Shown here in pieces: positions 27,902 through 38,026 of a stretch of 64,000 nucleotides of DNA. The stretch covers positions 5,122,501 to 5,186,500 of the forward strand of contig NZ_CP150919.1 of the NCBI RefSeq assembly GCF_039909015.1, given 5' to 3'. How positions within the stretch are numbered: position 1 is the first letter of the stretch; each line of letters starts with the position of its first letter. Under the pieces are notes generated by a model. That model ran no database searches. It was given only the letters and a program-made list of their open reading frames with translations, and was not told the DNA's origin. The DNA is from Pseudomonas grandcourensis. GTDB taxonomy: Bacteria > Pseudomonadota > Gammaproteobacteria > Pseudomonadales > Pseudomonadaceae. Both the position numbers and the translations under genes were made by a program.

Positions 27902-29728
27902 CTACAACCGCTGTAAATGACCGTAAAGCTTGGCGTACAGGCCCCCCTCGGCAATCAGTTGCTGATGATCGCCATCCTCTGCGATCTGCCCGCCATCGAA
28001 CACCAGCACACGGTCGGCCTGTTTTACTGCCGAAAGTCGGTGGGCGATGATCAACGTGGTGCGGTTGCTCAGGAACCGCGCCAAGGCTTGGTGCAGGTTG
28101 TACTCAGTGGCGGCGTCCAGCGCAGAGGTGGCTTCGTCGAGGATCACCACCTTGGGCTCGGCCAGCACCATCCGGGCGATGGCCAGGCGTTGACGTTGCC
28201 CGCCGGACAATCTCACCCCGGAGCGCCCGACGATGCTGTCCAGCCCATTGGGCAAATCCCGGACCGTGCCGTGCAACTGGGCGATTTCCAGCGCCTGCCA
28301 GCAAGCCTCGTCACTGCGTTCGCGGCCCATGGTCAGGTTGGCCCGGATGGTGTCGTTGAACAGCGCCGGATGTTGCAGGACCACGGCAACATTTTCCCGC
28401 ACGGTTTCCAGGCCGATCTCCTGCTGGGTCGAACCACCGAAGCGAATGGTTCCGGCCAACGGCGTGTACAAGCCCAGCAGCAGTTGCACCAGCGTGCTCT
28501 TGCCGCCGCCACTGGCGCCGACGATCGCGACCTTTTCGCCGGGGGCGATGGACAGGTTCATCTGGTTCAGGACCAGTTCATCGCCGTAACCGAAACTCAG
28601 CCCTTGCACTTCCAGCCCGACCGTCTCACGACCGACGAAAGGGTCGACGCCGCCCGGGTATTCGGGCTCATCGGCTCGGGCCAGCAGTTCGTTGATCCGC
28701 GACAGCGCACCGCCGGCAGCGTAGTAGGCATATTGCAGGTTCAGCAGCTGTTCAACCGGACCGATCATGAACCACAGGTAGCTGAACACCGCGAGCATCT
28801 GGCCGATTGAAAGGTCGGAAAACAACACGGTGAGCATCGCCGCGGCGCGGAAAATATCGATGCCGAACTGGAACAGCAAACCGCTGGCCCGGTTCGACGC
28901 ATCGGTTTTCCATTGCGAATTCACCGCATAGTCACGCACGTCCCGGGCGCGATGCCCCAGGCGACCGAGGAAAAATCCCTGACGGTTGCCAGCGCGAACT
29001 TCCTGGATGGCATCCAGCGTTTCGGTCAGCGCCTGGGTAAAGCGCGAAGTGCTGTCGTTCTCGAGTTTCTTCAGGTGCTTGACCCGCTTGCCCAACTGCA
29101 CTGTGGCGTAGATCACCAGCGGGTTGAACAGCAGAATCAGCAATGCCAGCTTCCAGTGCATCCACATCAGAATGCCCGCCGTGCCGACCAGGGTCAGCAT
29201 GGCCACGAGGAAACGGCTGAGGGTTTCGCCGACGAACTTGTCCAGCGTGTCCAGGTCGGTGACCAGGTGCGTGGTCACCGTGCCGCTACCCAGGCTTTCG
29301 TATTCGCCCAGGGAAATACGCTTGAGACGCTCGATCAGGCGTATGCGAATGCGGTAGACGATGTCCTTGGCCAACCCGGCGAACAATTTCGCCTGCACCA
29401 CGTTGAACAGCAACGCCGAGCAACGCAGGGTCAAGGTCACCACCAGCATCAGGCCGATGTAGCCCGCTGCCTTCTGCCAGCCGTCGGGCAGCACGTGGTT
29501 CATGATCTTCAGAGCGGCATCACCATGTCCCAGCAACACCTCGTCCACCAGCAACGGCAGGAGCAAGGGAATCGGCACGCTGCACAAGGTCGCCAGCACG
29601 GCCACGCCGTTGGCGATCCACAGGGACTTCTTGTGATGCAGGGCCAGACGGCGGATTTCCGCCCAGCTCAGACGGTCGACACGTTTAGCGGGTGCGACAT
29701 CATCAGGCAGGTCATGCACAGGCAGCAC
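27902..29728 (-). CDS. ABC exporter, fused permease and ATPase
   Basis: 608 residues with about six N-terminal membrane spans (type IV exporter fold, to about 330) and a C-terminal ATPase: Walker A VGASGGGKSTLVQLL, signature RLSGGQRQRLAIARM and Walker B VVILDEATSALDAATE. Probably a homodimeric exporter; substrate not deducible. The start is a GTG at 29728 inside the last codons of the upstream DsbA-like gene (17-base overlap), so the two are likely translated together. Confidence 0.9.
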   Translation of the reverse strand: MLPVHDLPDDVAPAKRVDRLSWAEIRRLALHHKKSLWIANGVAVLATLCSVPIPLLLPLLVDEVLLGHGDAALKIMNHVLPDGWQKAAGYIGLMLVVTLTLRCSALLFNVVQAKLFAGLAKDIVYRIRIRLIERLKRISLGEYESLGSGTVTTHLVTDLDTLDKFVGETLSRFLVAMLTLVGTAGILMWMHWKLALLILLFNPLVIYATVQLGKRVKHLKKLENDSTSRFTQALTETLDAIQEVRAGNRQGFFLGRLGHRARDVRDYAVNSQWKTDASNRASGLLFQFGIDIFRAAAMLTVLFSDLSIGQMLAVFSYLWFMIGPVEQLLNLQYAYYAAGGALSRINELLARADEPEYPGGVDPFVGRETVGLEVQGLSFGYGDELVLNQMNLSIAPGEKVAIVGASGGGKSTLVQLLLGLYTPLAGTIRFGGSTQQEIGLETVRENVAVVLQHPALFNDTIRANLTMGRERSDEACWQALEIAQLHGTVRDLPNGLDSIVGRSGVRLSGGQRQRLAIARMVLAEPKVVILDEATSALDAATEYNLHQALARFLSNRTTLIIAHRLSAVKQADRVLVFDGGQIAEDGDHQQLIAEGGLYAKLYGHLQRL

Positions 29729-30347
29729 GCTCCAGCCAGCGGCCGAGCAGCGGGGACAACTCGCTCAACGGCTGATAGCCATTGGTCAACAACGCCAGTT
29801 GGCCGTTACGCTCGGCCAACAGAGTGGGGAAGCCGGCAATGCCCAGGTCCTGGACCCAGGTGAAATCGGCTTCAGTCGCCGTGTGCATGTCGGCACGGTC
29901 GAACGCGGCGGCGAATTCGATGCGCGGCACGCCGGCTTGCTCGGCCAGCTCCACCAGCACGCTGGCGCGGGTGACGTCCCGACCTTCGACATAAAATGCA
30001 TGCTGAATCAGCCCGAGCAGCTTCCAGGCACAATCCGGCGCCAGTGCGCGCGCCGTCACCAGAGCCCGACAGGCAGGCTCGGTGTCGTAGACAAAGCCAT
30101 CGGGTAACGCGCCTTCAAACTTGAAGGGCTGGCCGGTGGCCTCGGTGACCGCCTGCCAGTGCTCAAGGATGTAGCGGCGGGTGGTCGGTTCCAGCGCCGC
30201 ACCGCTGCCGGTGCGCAAACCACCCACGATCAGATGCACCTCCACACCCGCGGCTTGCGCCTGCTCGACCAGTGCGTTGGCCACCGGGGCAAACCCCCAG
30301 CACCAGGAGCACATCGGGTCCATCACATAGAGCAGGCGCGCAGACAT
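29712..30347 (-). CDS. DsbA family thioredoxin-fold oxidoreductase
   Basis: 211 residues with the redox motif CSWCW at residues 13-17 (DPMCSWCWGFAP), and a cis-proline region IAGFPTLL. No signal peptide, so cytoplasmic; this is the FrnE/2-hydroxychromene isomerase-like branch rather than periplasmic DsbA. Three bases after trhO and overlapping the ABC exporter downstream. Confidence 0.87.
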   Translation of the reverse strand: MSARLLYVMDPMCSWCWGFAPVANALVEQAQAAGVEVHLIVGGLRTGSGAALEPTTRRYILEHWQAVTEATGQPFKFEGALPDGFVYDTEPACRALVTARALAPDCAWKLLGLIQHAFYVEGRDVTRASVLVELAEQAGVPRIEFAAAFDRADMHTATEADFTWVQDLGIAGFPTLLAERNGQLALLTNGYQPLSELSPLLGRWLERAACA

Positions 30348-30350
30348 GGT

Positions 30351-31292
30351 TCAGGCCTCGGAAGATGCTTGCTTGTAGTTGAAGCCGATCGGGTGAGGCT
30401 GGTTACGAGCCTTGGCCAGTTCGATCTGCTTCTGCCGGTCGATCGCGCTGCGACGGGTCTTCTCACTCAGCTTATCCCAGCAATGCGGGCAACTGATGCC
30501 GGCCACGTAATGCTCGGACGCGCGGTCTTCCACGCTCACCGGCGTACGGCAGGCATGACATTGATCGTAGTCGCCTTCGCTCAGGTCGTGACGAACGGTC
30601 ACGCGGTTGTCGAACACGAAGCAGTCGCCCTGCCACTTGGTTTCTTCCTGCGGCACCTCTTCGAGGTACTTCAGGATGCCACCCTTGAGGTGAAAAACCT
30701 CACCGTAGCCCTCGCTGAGCATGTAGCTCGACGCCTTCTCGCAGCGGATGCCACCGGTGCAGAACATCGCGACCTTCTTGTGCACGGCCGGGTCGAAGTT
30801 GGCTTTGATGTAATCAGGAAATTCGCGAAAACTGGTGGTTTTCGGGTCGATGGCGCCTTCGAAGGTACCGATCGAGACTTCGTAATCGTTACGGGTGTCG
30901 ATCAACAGCACTTCCGGGTCGCTGATCAGGGCGTTCCAGTCCTGCGGATCGACGTAGGTGCCGACCTTTTTGTTCGGGTCCACGCCTTCGACGCCGAGGG
31001 TGACGATTTCTTTCTTGAGTTTGACCTTGGTGCGGTAGAACGGCTGATCAAAGCAGTACGACTCTTTATGGTCGATGTCGTCCATGCGCGGGTCGTTCTT
31101 GAGCCAGGCCATCAGCCCGTCGATGCCTTCGCGGCTGCCGGACACGGTGCCGTTGATGCCTTCCTCGGCAATCAGCAGCGTGCCTTTGATGCCGTTGTCG
31201 ACCATCGCTTGCAGCAGGGGCTCGCGCAGGGCGACGTAATCTTCCAGGGTGACGAACTTATACAGTGCCGCCACGACAATCTGTTGTGTCAT
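30351..31292 (-). CDS. trhO: tRNA uridine(34) hydroxylase, rhodanese-like
   Basis: 313 residues. TrhO (YceA) hydroxylates U34 of tRNA on the way to 5-methoxy- and 5-oxyacetyl-uridine. A ferredoxin-like N-terminal part, a rhodanese domain with active cysteine in [17 protein letters not shown], and a C-terminal cysteine region (CHACRTPVS, then CPHCWDKL) that may bind metal. Good family length. Confidence 0.93.
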   Translation of the reverse strand: MTQQIVVAALYKFVTLEDYVALREPLLQAMVDNGIKGTLLIAEEGINGTVSGSREGIDGLMAWLKNDPRMDDIDHKESYCFDQPFYRTKVKLKKEIVTLGVEGVDPNKKVGTYVDPQDWNALISDPEVLLIDTRNDYEVSIGTFEGAIDPKTTSFREFPDYIKANFDPAVHKKVAMFCTGGIRCEKASSYMLSEGYGEVFHLKGGILKYLEEVPQEETKWQGDCFVFDNRVTVRHDLSEGDYDQCHACRTPVSVEDRASEHYVAGISCPHCWDKLSEKTRRSAIDRQKQIELAKARNQPHPIGFNYKQASSEA

Positions 31293-31339
31293 GGGTAAAT
31301 CTCCAGGTGGCTACCCTCGTAAGGGGTGAACCGGATGCG

Positions 31340-31369
31340 AAAAAAAACGCGCCGGGTCAGCGGCGCGTT
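31340..31369 (-). terminator. Intrinsic terminator after bolA
   Basis: On the minus strand AACGCGCCGC pairs with CGGCGCG around a TGACC loop and ends in eight T. It lies 26 bases after the bolA stop and before trhO. Confidence 0.8.
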
Positions 31370-31394
31370 GGGCATTCTAACAAAAAACGGGGGT

Positions 31395-31694
31395 TTAGTG
31401 CTTGCTGCCGCCGGCACAGGTCGGCGAGGCCGGAGCCGCGTCGATCTGTGCCCATTCCTCTGGCGTGTAGGTATGCAGCGCCAACGCATGGAACTCTCCC
31501 ATCAGCTCGCCGAGCGTGCCGTAGACCTTCTGGTGGCGCTTGACCCGGTTCAGGCCTTCGAACTGCGCACTGACCACCACAGCCTTGAAATGGGTTTGCA
31601 ACCCACGGCTGTGCATATGGCTTTCATCCAGTACTTGCAGATGCTCGGGCTGAAGCAGGGCCAGCGTCGATTCGATGCGTTGTTGCATGGTCAT
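31395..31694 (-). CDS. bolA: BolA family protein
   Basis: 99 residues with the BolA fold signature SHMHSRGLQTHFKAVVVSAQFEGLNRVKRHQKVY split over the core; the conserved histidine that can ligate an Fe-S cluster with a monothiol glutaredoxin lies in VKRHQKVY. BolA proteins influence morphology and iron-sulphur trafficking. Placed 12 bases downstream of the DUF2059 gene on the same strand; the same order occurs in P. aeruginosa as I remember. Confidence 0.92.
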   Translation of the reverse strand: MTMQQRIESTLALLQPEHLQVLDESHMHSRGLQTHFKAVVVSAQFEGLNRVKRHQKVYGTLGELMGEFHALALHTYTPEEWAQIDAAPASPTCAGGSKH

Positions 31695-31706
31695 ACCGAA
31701 CTCCGC

Positions 31707-32231
31707 TTAAGGCTTTTTCTTGGCTGGAGCGGCCGCGTCTTTCGGCGTCAGCTCGGCGGTCATGTCAGCCAGCAGCTTGTTGACTACAGGCACTGCGCTT
31801 TCCAGCTTGGCCTGGGTCATCTGGGCCGATTGCTGGGTCAGCTGAGGCATTTTTTCCAGGACTTTCTTGCCCAGTGGCGACTGGTAGAACGCAACCAGGT
31901 CCTTGAGCTCGGATTCGGTGAAGTTGGTGGTGTAGAGCTTGACCATGTCCGGCTTCAGCTTGTTCCAGCCAATGGCCTGGTCCAGAGCGGCGTTGGCCTT
32001 GGCCTGGTAGGTTTCCAGCACGGCCTTTTTCGACTCAGGGGCTTTAGTCTGTTCGAAACGCTGGGCAAACATCTGCTGTACTTGCATGTACACCGGGGTG
32101 CCCAGTTTGTCAGCGTGCGCCATGGTCAGGAAAGCCTCGGCACTGGCGTTATGGCTGGCGGTGTCGGCAAGAACCTGGCCGCTGGCGCAGACCAAAGCAA
32201 CGGCGGTACAGATGGCACGAAGACGAGTCAT
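31707..32231 (-). CDS. DUF2059 periplasmic protein
   Basis: 174 residues with a cleavable signal peptide (cut after about GQVLA, residue 22). The rest is helical, with the DUF2059 core ELKDLVAFYQSPLGKKVLEKMP, and ends in a lysine/alanine-rich tail. Function unknown. Conserved upstream neighbour of bolA in Pseudomonas and divergent from fumC. Confidence 0.85.
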   Translation of the reverse strand: MTRLRAICTAVALVCASGQVLADTASHNASAEAFLTMAHADKLGTPVYMQVQQMFAQRFEQTKAPESKKAVLETYQAKANAALDQAIGWNKLKPDMVKLYTTNFTESELKDLVAFYQSPLGKKVLEKMPQLTQQSAQMTQAKLESAVPVVNKLLADMTAELTPKDAAAPAKKKP

Positions 32232-32422
32232 CGAGTTTCCTTTTCTAGCTGGCGAGGTAAGACCCCAAGGGCGTCCATTCTGCGCCTAAAAAAGTGTGTC
32301 GCTCAACCCCAAGCCTTGTCGCACCTGATTTAGAGGGGTTGAATGGTCAAATTCAGACTGATGGAACCACGGCCGTCGATCACGGCCTAAACTGCGCAAT
32401 CGGACCTACAGGAGTGAGCAAG

Positions 32423-33817
<1,395 letters not shown>

Positions 33818-33833
33818 GATTTGCAGTGAAGCG

Positions 33834-33909
33834 AAAAGATCGCAGCCTGCGGCAGCTCCTACAGGGATAGGCATTTACATGTAGGAGCTGCCGCAGGCTG
33901 CGATCTTTT
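33834..33909. repeat. Long perfect inverted repeat between convergent genes
   Basis: Arms of 30 bases (33834-33863 and 33880-33909) match perfectly and include AAAAGATCGCAGCCTGCGGC and its complement ending in TTTT. 16-base loop. Second copy of the family at 22136. Its A/T ends and position 17 bases after fumC and 6 bases from the DMT gene suit a bidirectional terminator. Confidence 0.88.
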
Positions 33910-33914
33910 GATCT

Positions 33915-34868
33915 TCAGGCCATCCGTAACTTCCGCGCCTTCAACCCGGCAATCAACGATGGCCCCAACGCCACCAGCGCCGACCCCAGCACCACCAGCA
34001 CTGCGCCGCCATACCCCAGACCATTGATCGTCTCGGCATGCACATAGTCGGGCCACAACCACGCAGCCATGGCAACTGCGGCAAAAGTCACCAACGGTGT
34101 GATGGCCAGTGTCGCGCTGACCCGGGAGGCTTCCCAATGGGCCAGGGCCTCGGCAAACGCACCATAGGCAATCAGGGTGTTGAGGCAGCACGCCAGCAGC
34201 AACCAACCCTGCAAGGGGTTCAATTGCAACGCTTCGAGCGGATGCACCCACGGCGTCAACAGCGCCGCGCAGAACAGGTAGATCACCATCATCACCTGCA
34301 GCGAATTCCACACCGTCAGCAATTGCTTCTGCCCCAGGGCATAGAAGGTCCAGACCGTGGACGCCAGCAGCACCAGCAGCACGCCGGCGGTGTAGTCGGT
34401 CAGCGACGTGAGCAACTCACTCAAGCGCTGGTTGAAAAACAGCGCAAAGCCGATCAGCAGCACCAGCAGGCCAATCCCCTGCCCCAGGCTGAAACGTTCC
34501 TTGAACACAAACAGACTGGCGATCAGCAGCATGATCGGGCCCATCTGCACCACCAGTTGCGCCGTGCCGGGGCTGAGCAGGTTCAGGCCCATCAGATACA
34601 ACACATAGTTACCGACCAGGCCGAGCACCGCCATCAGCACCAGCCAGCCACCACGAGGACCGAGCACCTTGCGGCTGGGCAGGCGCCTGGTGGCCGCCAG
34701 GTAAATGAACAGACAACCGCCGGATACCAGCAGGCGAAACCAGGTCACCGTCACCGGGTCCATCACCAGCAACACTTGCTTGAGCTTGATCGGCAGGATT
34801 CCCCACAACAACGCGGTCAACAAGGCCAGGAACAGACCGTAACCCCAGCGACCCGATGAAATGTGCAT
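33915..34868 (-). CDS. DMT (EamA) family transporter
   Basis: 317 residues with about ten hydrophobic spans in two EamA repeats, starting WGYGLFLALLTALLWGILP and ending in a basic cytoplasmic tail. PxK-type loops (VDPVTVTWFRLLVSG) are typical of drug/metabolite exporters. Substrate cannot be told. ATG 34868 is the only good start. Confidence 0.88.
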   Translation of the reverse strand: MHISSGRWGYGLFLALLTALLWGILPIKLKQVLLVMDPVTVTWFRLLVSGGCLFIYLAATRRLPSRKVLGPRGGWLVLMAVLGLVGNYVLYLMGLNLLSPGTAQLVVQMGPIMLLIASLFVFKERFSLGQGIGLLVLLIGFALFFNQRLSELLTSLTDYTAGVLLVLLASTVWTFYALGQKQLLTVWNSLQVMMVIYLFCAALLTPWVHPLEALQLNPLQGWLLLACCLNTLIAYGAFAEALAHWEASRVSATLAITPLVTFAAVAMAAWLWPDYVHAETINGLGYGGAVLVVLGSALVALGPSLIAGLKARKLRMA

Positions 34869-35008
34869 GTGAACCCCAACGCCAACTGACAGGAGTCGTC
34901 ATTCTAGGCCTGGAGCGGTGGCGTACACAGGGACAGTTTCGGGCTGGCCGCGAATGAAACTGTGCGGGTCGTAATCTTTGAAGGGGATTTTTTACAACCG
35001 AGGTGCGC

Positions 35009-35032
35009 CCATCGCGAGCAAGCTCGCGATGG
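35009..35032. repeat. Truncated REP hairpin
   Basis: CCATCGCGAGC-AA-GCTCGCGATGG, the core of the GCGAGC REP family without the CTCCCACAG end and without a partner. Between the DMT transporter upstream region and the thiolase stop. Confidence 0.75.
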
Positions 35033-35063
35033 CTATCTTACTGACAACGAGAAATATCGAGGC

Positions 35064-36248
35064 TTACCGAACCGCTTCAAACAACCCGGTCGCCCCCATC
35101 CCGCCACCCACGCACATGGCGACGATGCCGTAACGCAGATTGCGTCGCTGCAATTCACGAATCAGATGCCCGACCTGGCGCGAGCCGGTCATGCCGAACG
35201 GGTGACCGATGGAGATCGAGCCGCCGTTGACGTTATATCGGGCGTTGTCGATTTCCAGGCGATTGCGGCTGTACAGGCACTGCGAGGCGAAGGCTTCGTT
35301 GAGTTCCCACAGGTCGATGTCGTCAATCCGCAAGCCTTTGGCCTTGAGCAGTTTCGGTACCGAAAACACCGGGCCGATGCCCATCTCGTCCGGCGCGCAA
35401 CCGGCCACGGTAAAACCGCGGAAGAACGCTTTCGGCTTGAGCCCCAGTTCCAGCGCCTTCTCCAGGCTCATCACCAGGGTCATGGACGCGCCGTCAGACA
35501 GCTGCGAAGAGTTGCCCGCCGTGACCGAGCCATCTTCGGCAAACACCGGTTTCAACCCGGCCAGACTTTCCAGGGTGGTGTCCGGGCGGTTGCAGTCATC
35601 GCGATCGACGATGCCGTCGAGGATCTGTGCCTGACCTGTGGCCTTGTCTTCGACGCGATATTTAACCGCCATCGGCACGATTTCATCGGTGAACAGCCCG
35701 GCGGCCTGAGCATCTGCGGTGCGCTGCTGGCTTTGCAGCGCATACAGGTCCTGCTCTTGGCGGCTGACGTTGTACCGACGCGCGACGATTTCAGCCGTCT
35801 GGCCCATCGGGAAGTAGATGCCCGGCACCTGTTCCTTGAGCAGCGGGTTGATCAGGTTGTCGGTGTTGACGCTCTTCATGGTCAGGCTGATGGACTCGAC
35901 GCCGCCGGCGACGATGATGTCGCTGCAACCCGAAGCGATCTGGTTGGCGGCAATGGCAATCGCCTGCAAGCCCGAGGAGCAGAACCGGTTGAGGGTCATG
36001 CCGGCCGTGCCGATGCCCAGGCGCGAGAGCACCGCGACGTTGCGCCCGATATTGAAACCCTGGGCGCCCTCGTTGGAGCCAGCGCCGACGATGCAGTCCT
36101 CGACGCTCGCCGGATCGATACCGGTGCGCGCCAACAGTGCATCGACACAGTGTGCCGCCATGTCGTCGGGGCGGGTCATGTTGAATTTACCGCGAAAGGA
36201 TTTGGCCAGGCCGGTCCGCACGCTGTCGACGATCACCACTTCACGCAT
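35064..36248 (-). CDS. Acetyl-CoA C-acyltransferase (thiolase)
   Basis: 394-residue thiolase II family enzyme. Acyl-accepting cysteine in NRFCSSGLQAIAIA; GHPFGMTGSRQVGHL and the C-terminal CVGGGMGATGLFE carry the remaining active-site His and Cys. Start ATG 36248 (MREVVIVDSVRTGLAKSFRG) is family-typical. Stands alone, so degradative versus biosynthetic role is unresolved; the sequence is closest in feel to FadA/FadI-type degradative enzymes. Confidence 0.92.
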   Translation of the reverse strand: MREVVIVDSVRTGLAKSFRGKFNMTRPDDMAAHCVDALLARTGIDPASVEDCIVGAGSNEGAQGFNIGRNVAVLSRLGIGTAGMTLNRFCSSGLQAIAIAANQIASGCSDIIVAGGVESISLTMKSVNTDNLINPLLKEQVPGIYFPMGQTAEIVARRYNVSRQEQDLYALQSQQRTADAQAAGLFTDEIVPMAVKYRVEDKATGQAQILDGIVDRDDCNRPDTTLESLAGLKPVFAEDGSVTAGNSSQLSDGASMTLVMSLEKALELGLKPKAFFRGFTVAGCAPDEMGIGPVFSVPKLLKAKGLRIDDIDLWELNEAFASQCLYSRNRLEIDNARYNVNGGSISIGHPFGMTGSRQVGHLIRELQRRNLRYGIVAMCVGGGMGATGLFEAVR

Positions 36249-36350
36249 GGCATACCTCATTGTTGTTATCGGTTGAGAGTGGACCGAGCATAAGTCCAGC
36301 TCTTCGCCGACCGCGACAATCATTCACCTCGCGTATGCGTAACCATCGCT

Positions 36351-37874
36351 TCAATCCTTGTCCTTACGCTTCTTGTCTTCATGCCGGTCGGATCTTTCGA
36401 AGGCCTCTTCCAGTGCCCGGTTGATGGTGCGCAGCACCTTGACCCGTGCCCAGCGCTTGTCGTTGGCTTCCACCAGGGTCCATGGCGCAATCTCGGTGCT
36501 GGTACGGTCGACCATGTCACCGACCGCCGCGCGATAGTCATCCCATTTTTCACGGTTGCGCCAGTCGTCTTCAGTGATCTTGAAACGTTTGAAGGGAATC
36601 TTTTCGCGCTCCTCGAAGCGCTCCAGTTGCGTCTGTTTGTCGATGGACAGCCAGAACTTGACCACGATCACACCGGCGTCGGTGAGCTGTTCTTCAAAAT
36701 CGTTGATTTCACCGTAGGCACGCAGCCAGTCTGCCGGGCTGCAAAAACCTTCGATGCGCTCCACCAACACCCGGCCATACCAGGAGCGGTCGAACACGGT
36801 GAACTTGCCCCGGGCCGGCAGGTGCCGCCAGAAGCGCCACAAATATGGCTGCGCCCGTTCTTCCTCAGTGGGCGCGGCAATCGGCACGATGCTGTACTGG
36901 CGAGGATCAAGCGCTGCCGCTACCCGGCGGATCGCCCCGCCCTTGCCTGCCGCGTCATTGCCCTCGAACACCGCCACCAGCGCGTGGCGGCGCATGCGCT
37001 TGTCACGCATCAACCCGGAAAACCGCGCCTGCTCGGTGATCAGCTGTTCTTCGTAATCATCCTTGTCCAGGTGCAGGGTCAGGTCCAGGCTGTCGATCAG
37101 GTTCACTTGATCGACACTGGGAAACACTGGCGCGGCACTGACCTTTTCCGGATGGATCGTCGGCCGCGTCAATGCGCCCTGCAGGCCCGCCAGCAGGATC
37201 CGCCCCACGGCCAGGCTGCGATAATGGGCATCCGCCCCGGCGATGACATGCCAGGGTGCATAGTCGCGGCTGGTGCGGCGCAGCACCCGCTCGCCATACT
37301 TCACGAACCTGTCGTAGGTTTGCGACTGCTGCCAGTCCAGCGGGCTGATGCGCCAGCTGTGCAGCGGGTCGTCGGCCAATGCCTTGAGGCGAGCCTTCAT
37401 TTGCTTCTTGGAGAGGTGAAACCAGAACTTGAAGATCAGCGCGCCTTCATCGCAGAGCATCTTTTCCAGGCGCTCGGCGGCATTGATCGCCTGGTCCAGT
37501 CGCGGATCCTTGAACTCGCCATGGACCCGCCCCTGCAGCATCTGGCTGTACCAGTTGCCGAAGAAAATCCCCATGCGCCCCTTGGCCGGGAGCATCCGCC
37601 AGTACCGCCAGGCCGGCGGCCGCGCCAGTTCTTCGTCGGTTTGCTGATCGAACGTGCGGACCTCGATCAGGCGCGGGTCCATCCACTCGTTGAGCACCTT
37701 GATCGTCTCACCCTTGCCGGCACCTTCGATGCCATTGATCAAAATGATCACCGGAAAGCGGCGTTGCTGCTGCAATTCAAATTGCGCTTCGAGCAACGCC
37801 TCGCGCAGGGCCGGGATTTCGGCGTCGTAGGTTTCTTTGTCGATGGCGTGATCGATTTCGGCGGATTCAAACAT
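36351..37874 (-). CDS. pap: Polyphosphate:AMP phosphotransferase (two-domain PPK2, class II)
   Basis: Phosphorylates AMP to ADP with polyphosphate. 507 residues made of two tandem PPK2 domains, each with its own P-loop: NGIEGAGKGETIK (about residue 40) and FEGNDAAGKGGAIRR (about 300), and lid motifs FGNWYSQML and FDRSWYGRVLVERIEG. Fused double-domain PPK2 is the known PAP layout. ATG 37874 begins MFESAEIDHAID. Lysine-rich C-terminal tail. Divergent from mnmC. Confidence 0.93.
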   Translation of the reverse strand: MFESAEIDHAIDKETYDAEIPALREALLEAQFELQQQRRFPVIILINGIEGAGKGETIKVLNEWMDPRLIEVRTFDQQTDEELARPPAWRYWRMLPAKGRMGIFFGNWYSQMLQGRVHGEFKDPRLDQAINAAERLEKMLCDEGALIFKFWFHLSKKQMKARLKALADDPLHSWRISPLDWQQSQTYDRFVKYGERVLRRTSRDYAPWHVIAGADAHYRSLAVGRILLAGLQGALTRPTIHPEKVSAAPVFPSVDQVNLIDSLDLTLHLDKDDYEEQLITEQARFSGLMRDKRMRRHALVAVFEGNDAAGKGGAIRRVAAALDPRQYSIVPIAAPTEEERAQPYLWRFWRHLPARGKFTVFDRSWYGRVLVERIEGFCSPADWLRAYGEINDFEEQLTDAGVIVVKFWLSIDKQTQLERFEEREKIPFKRFKITEDDWRNREKWDDYRAAVGDMVDRTSTEIAPWTLVEANDKRWARVKVLRTINRALEEAFERSDRHEDKKRKDKD

Positions 37875-38026
37875 GAGCGGCTCCCTTCCAGATTGAGCAA
37901 GACTAGCGGATTGAACTGAAGGCCAGCAGAGATTTTCCCTGCCTCGGCCAATGCATGCCTTGCCACGGATCAAGCACCACGCCGTCGATCGGCTAGAATG
38001 GCGGCCTTGCCGTTGCCGAGCCTGCC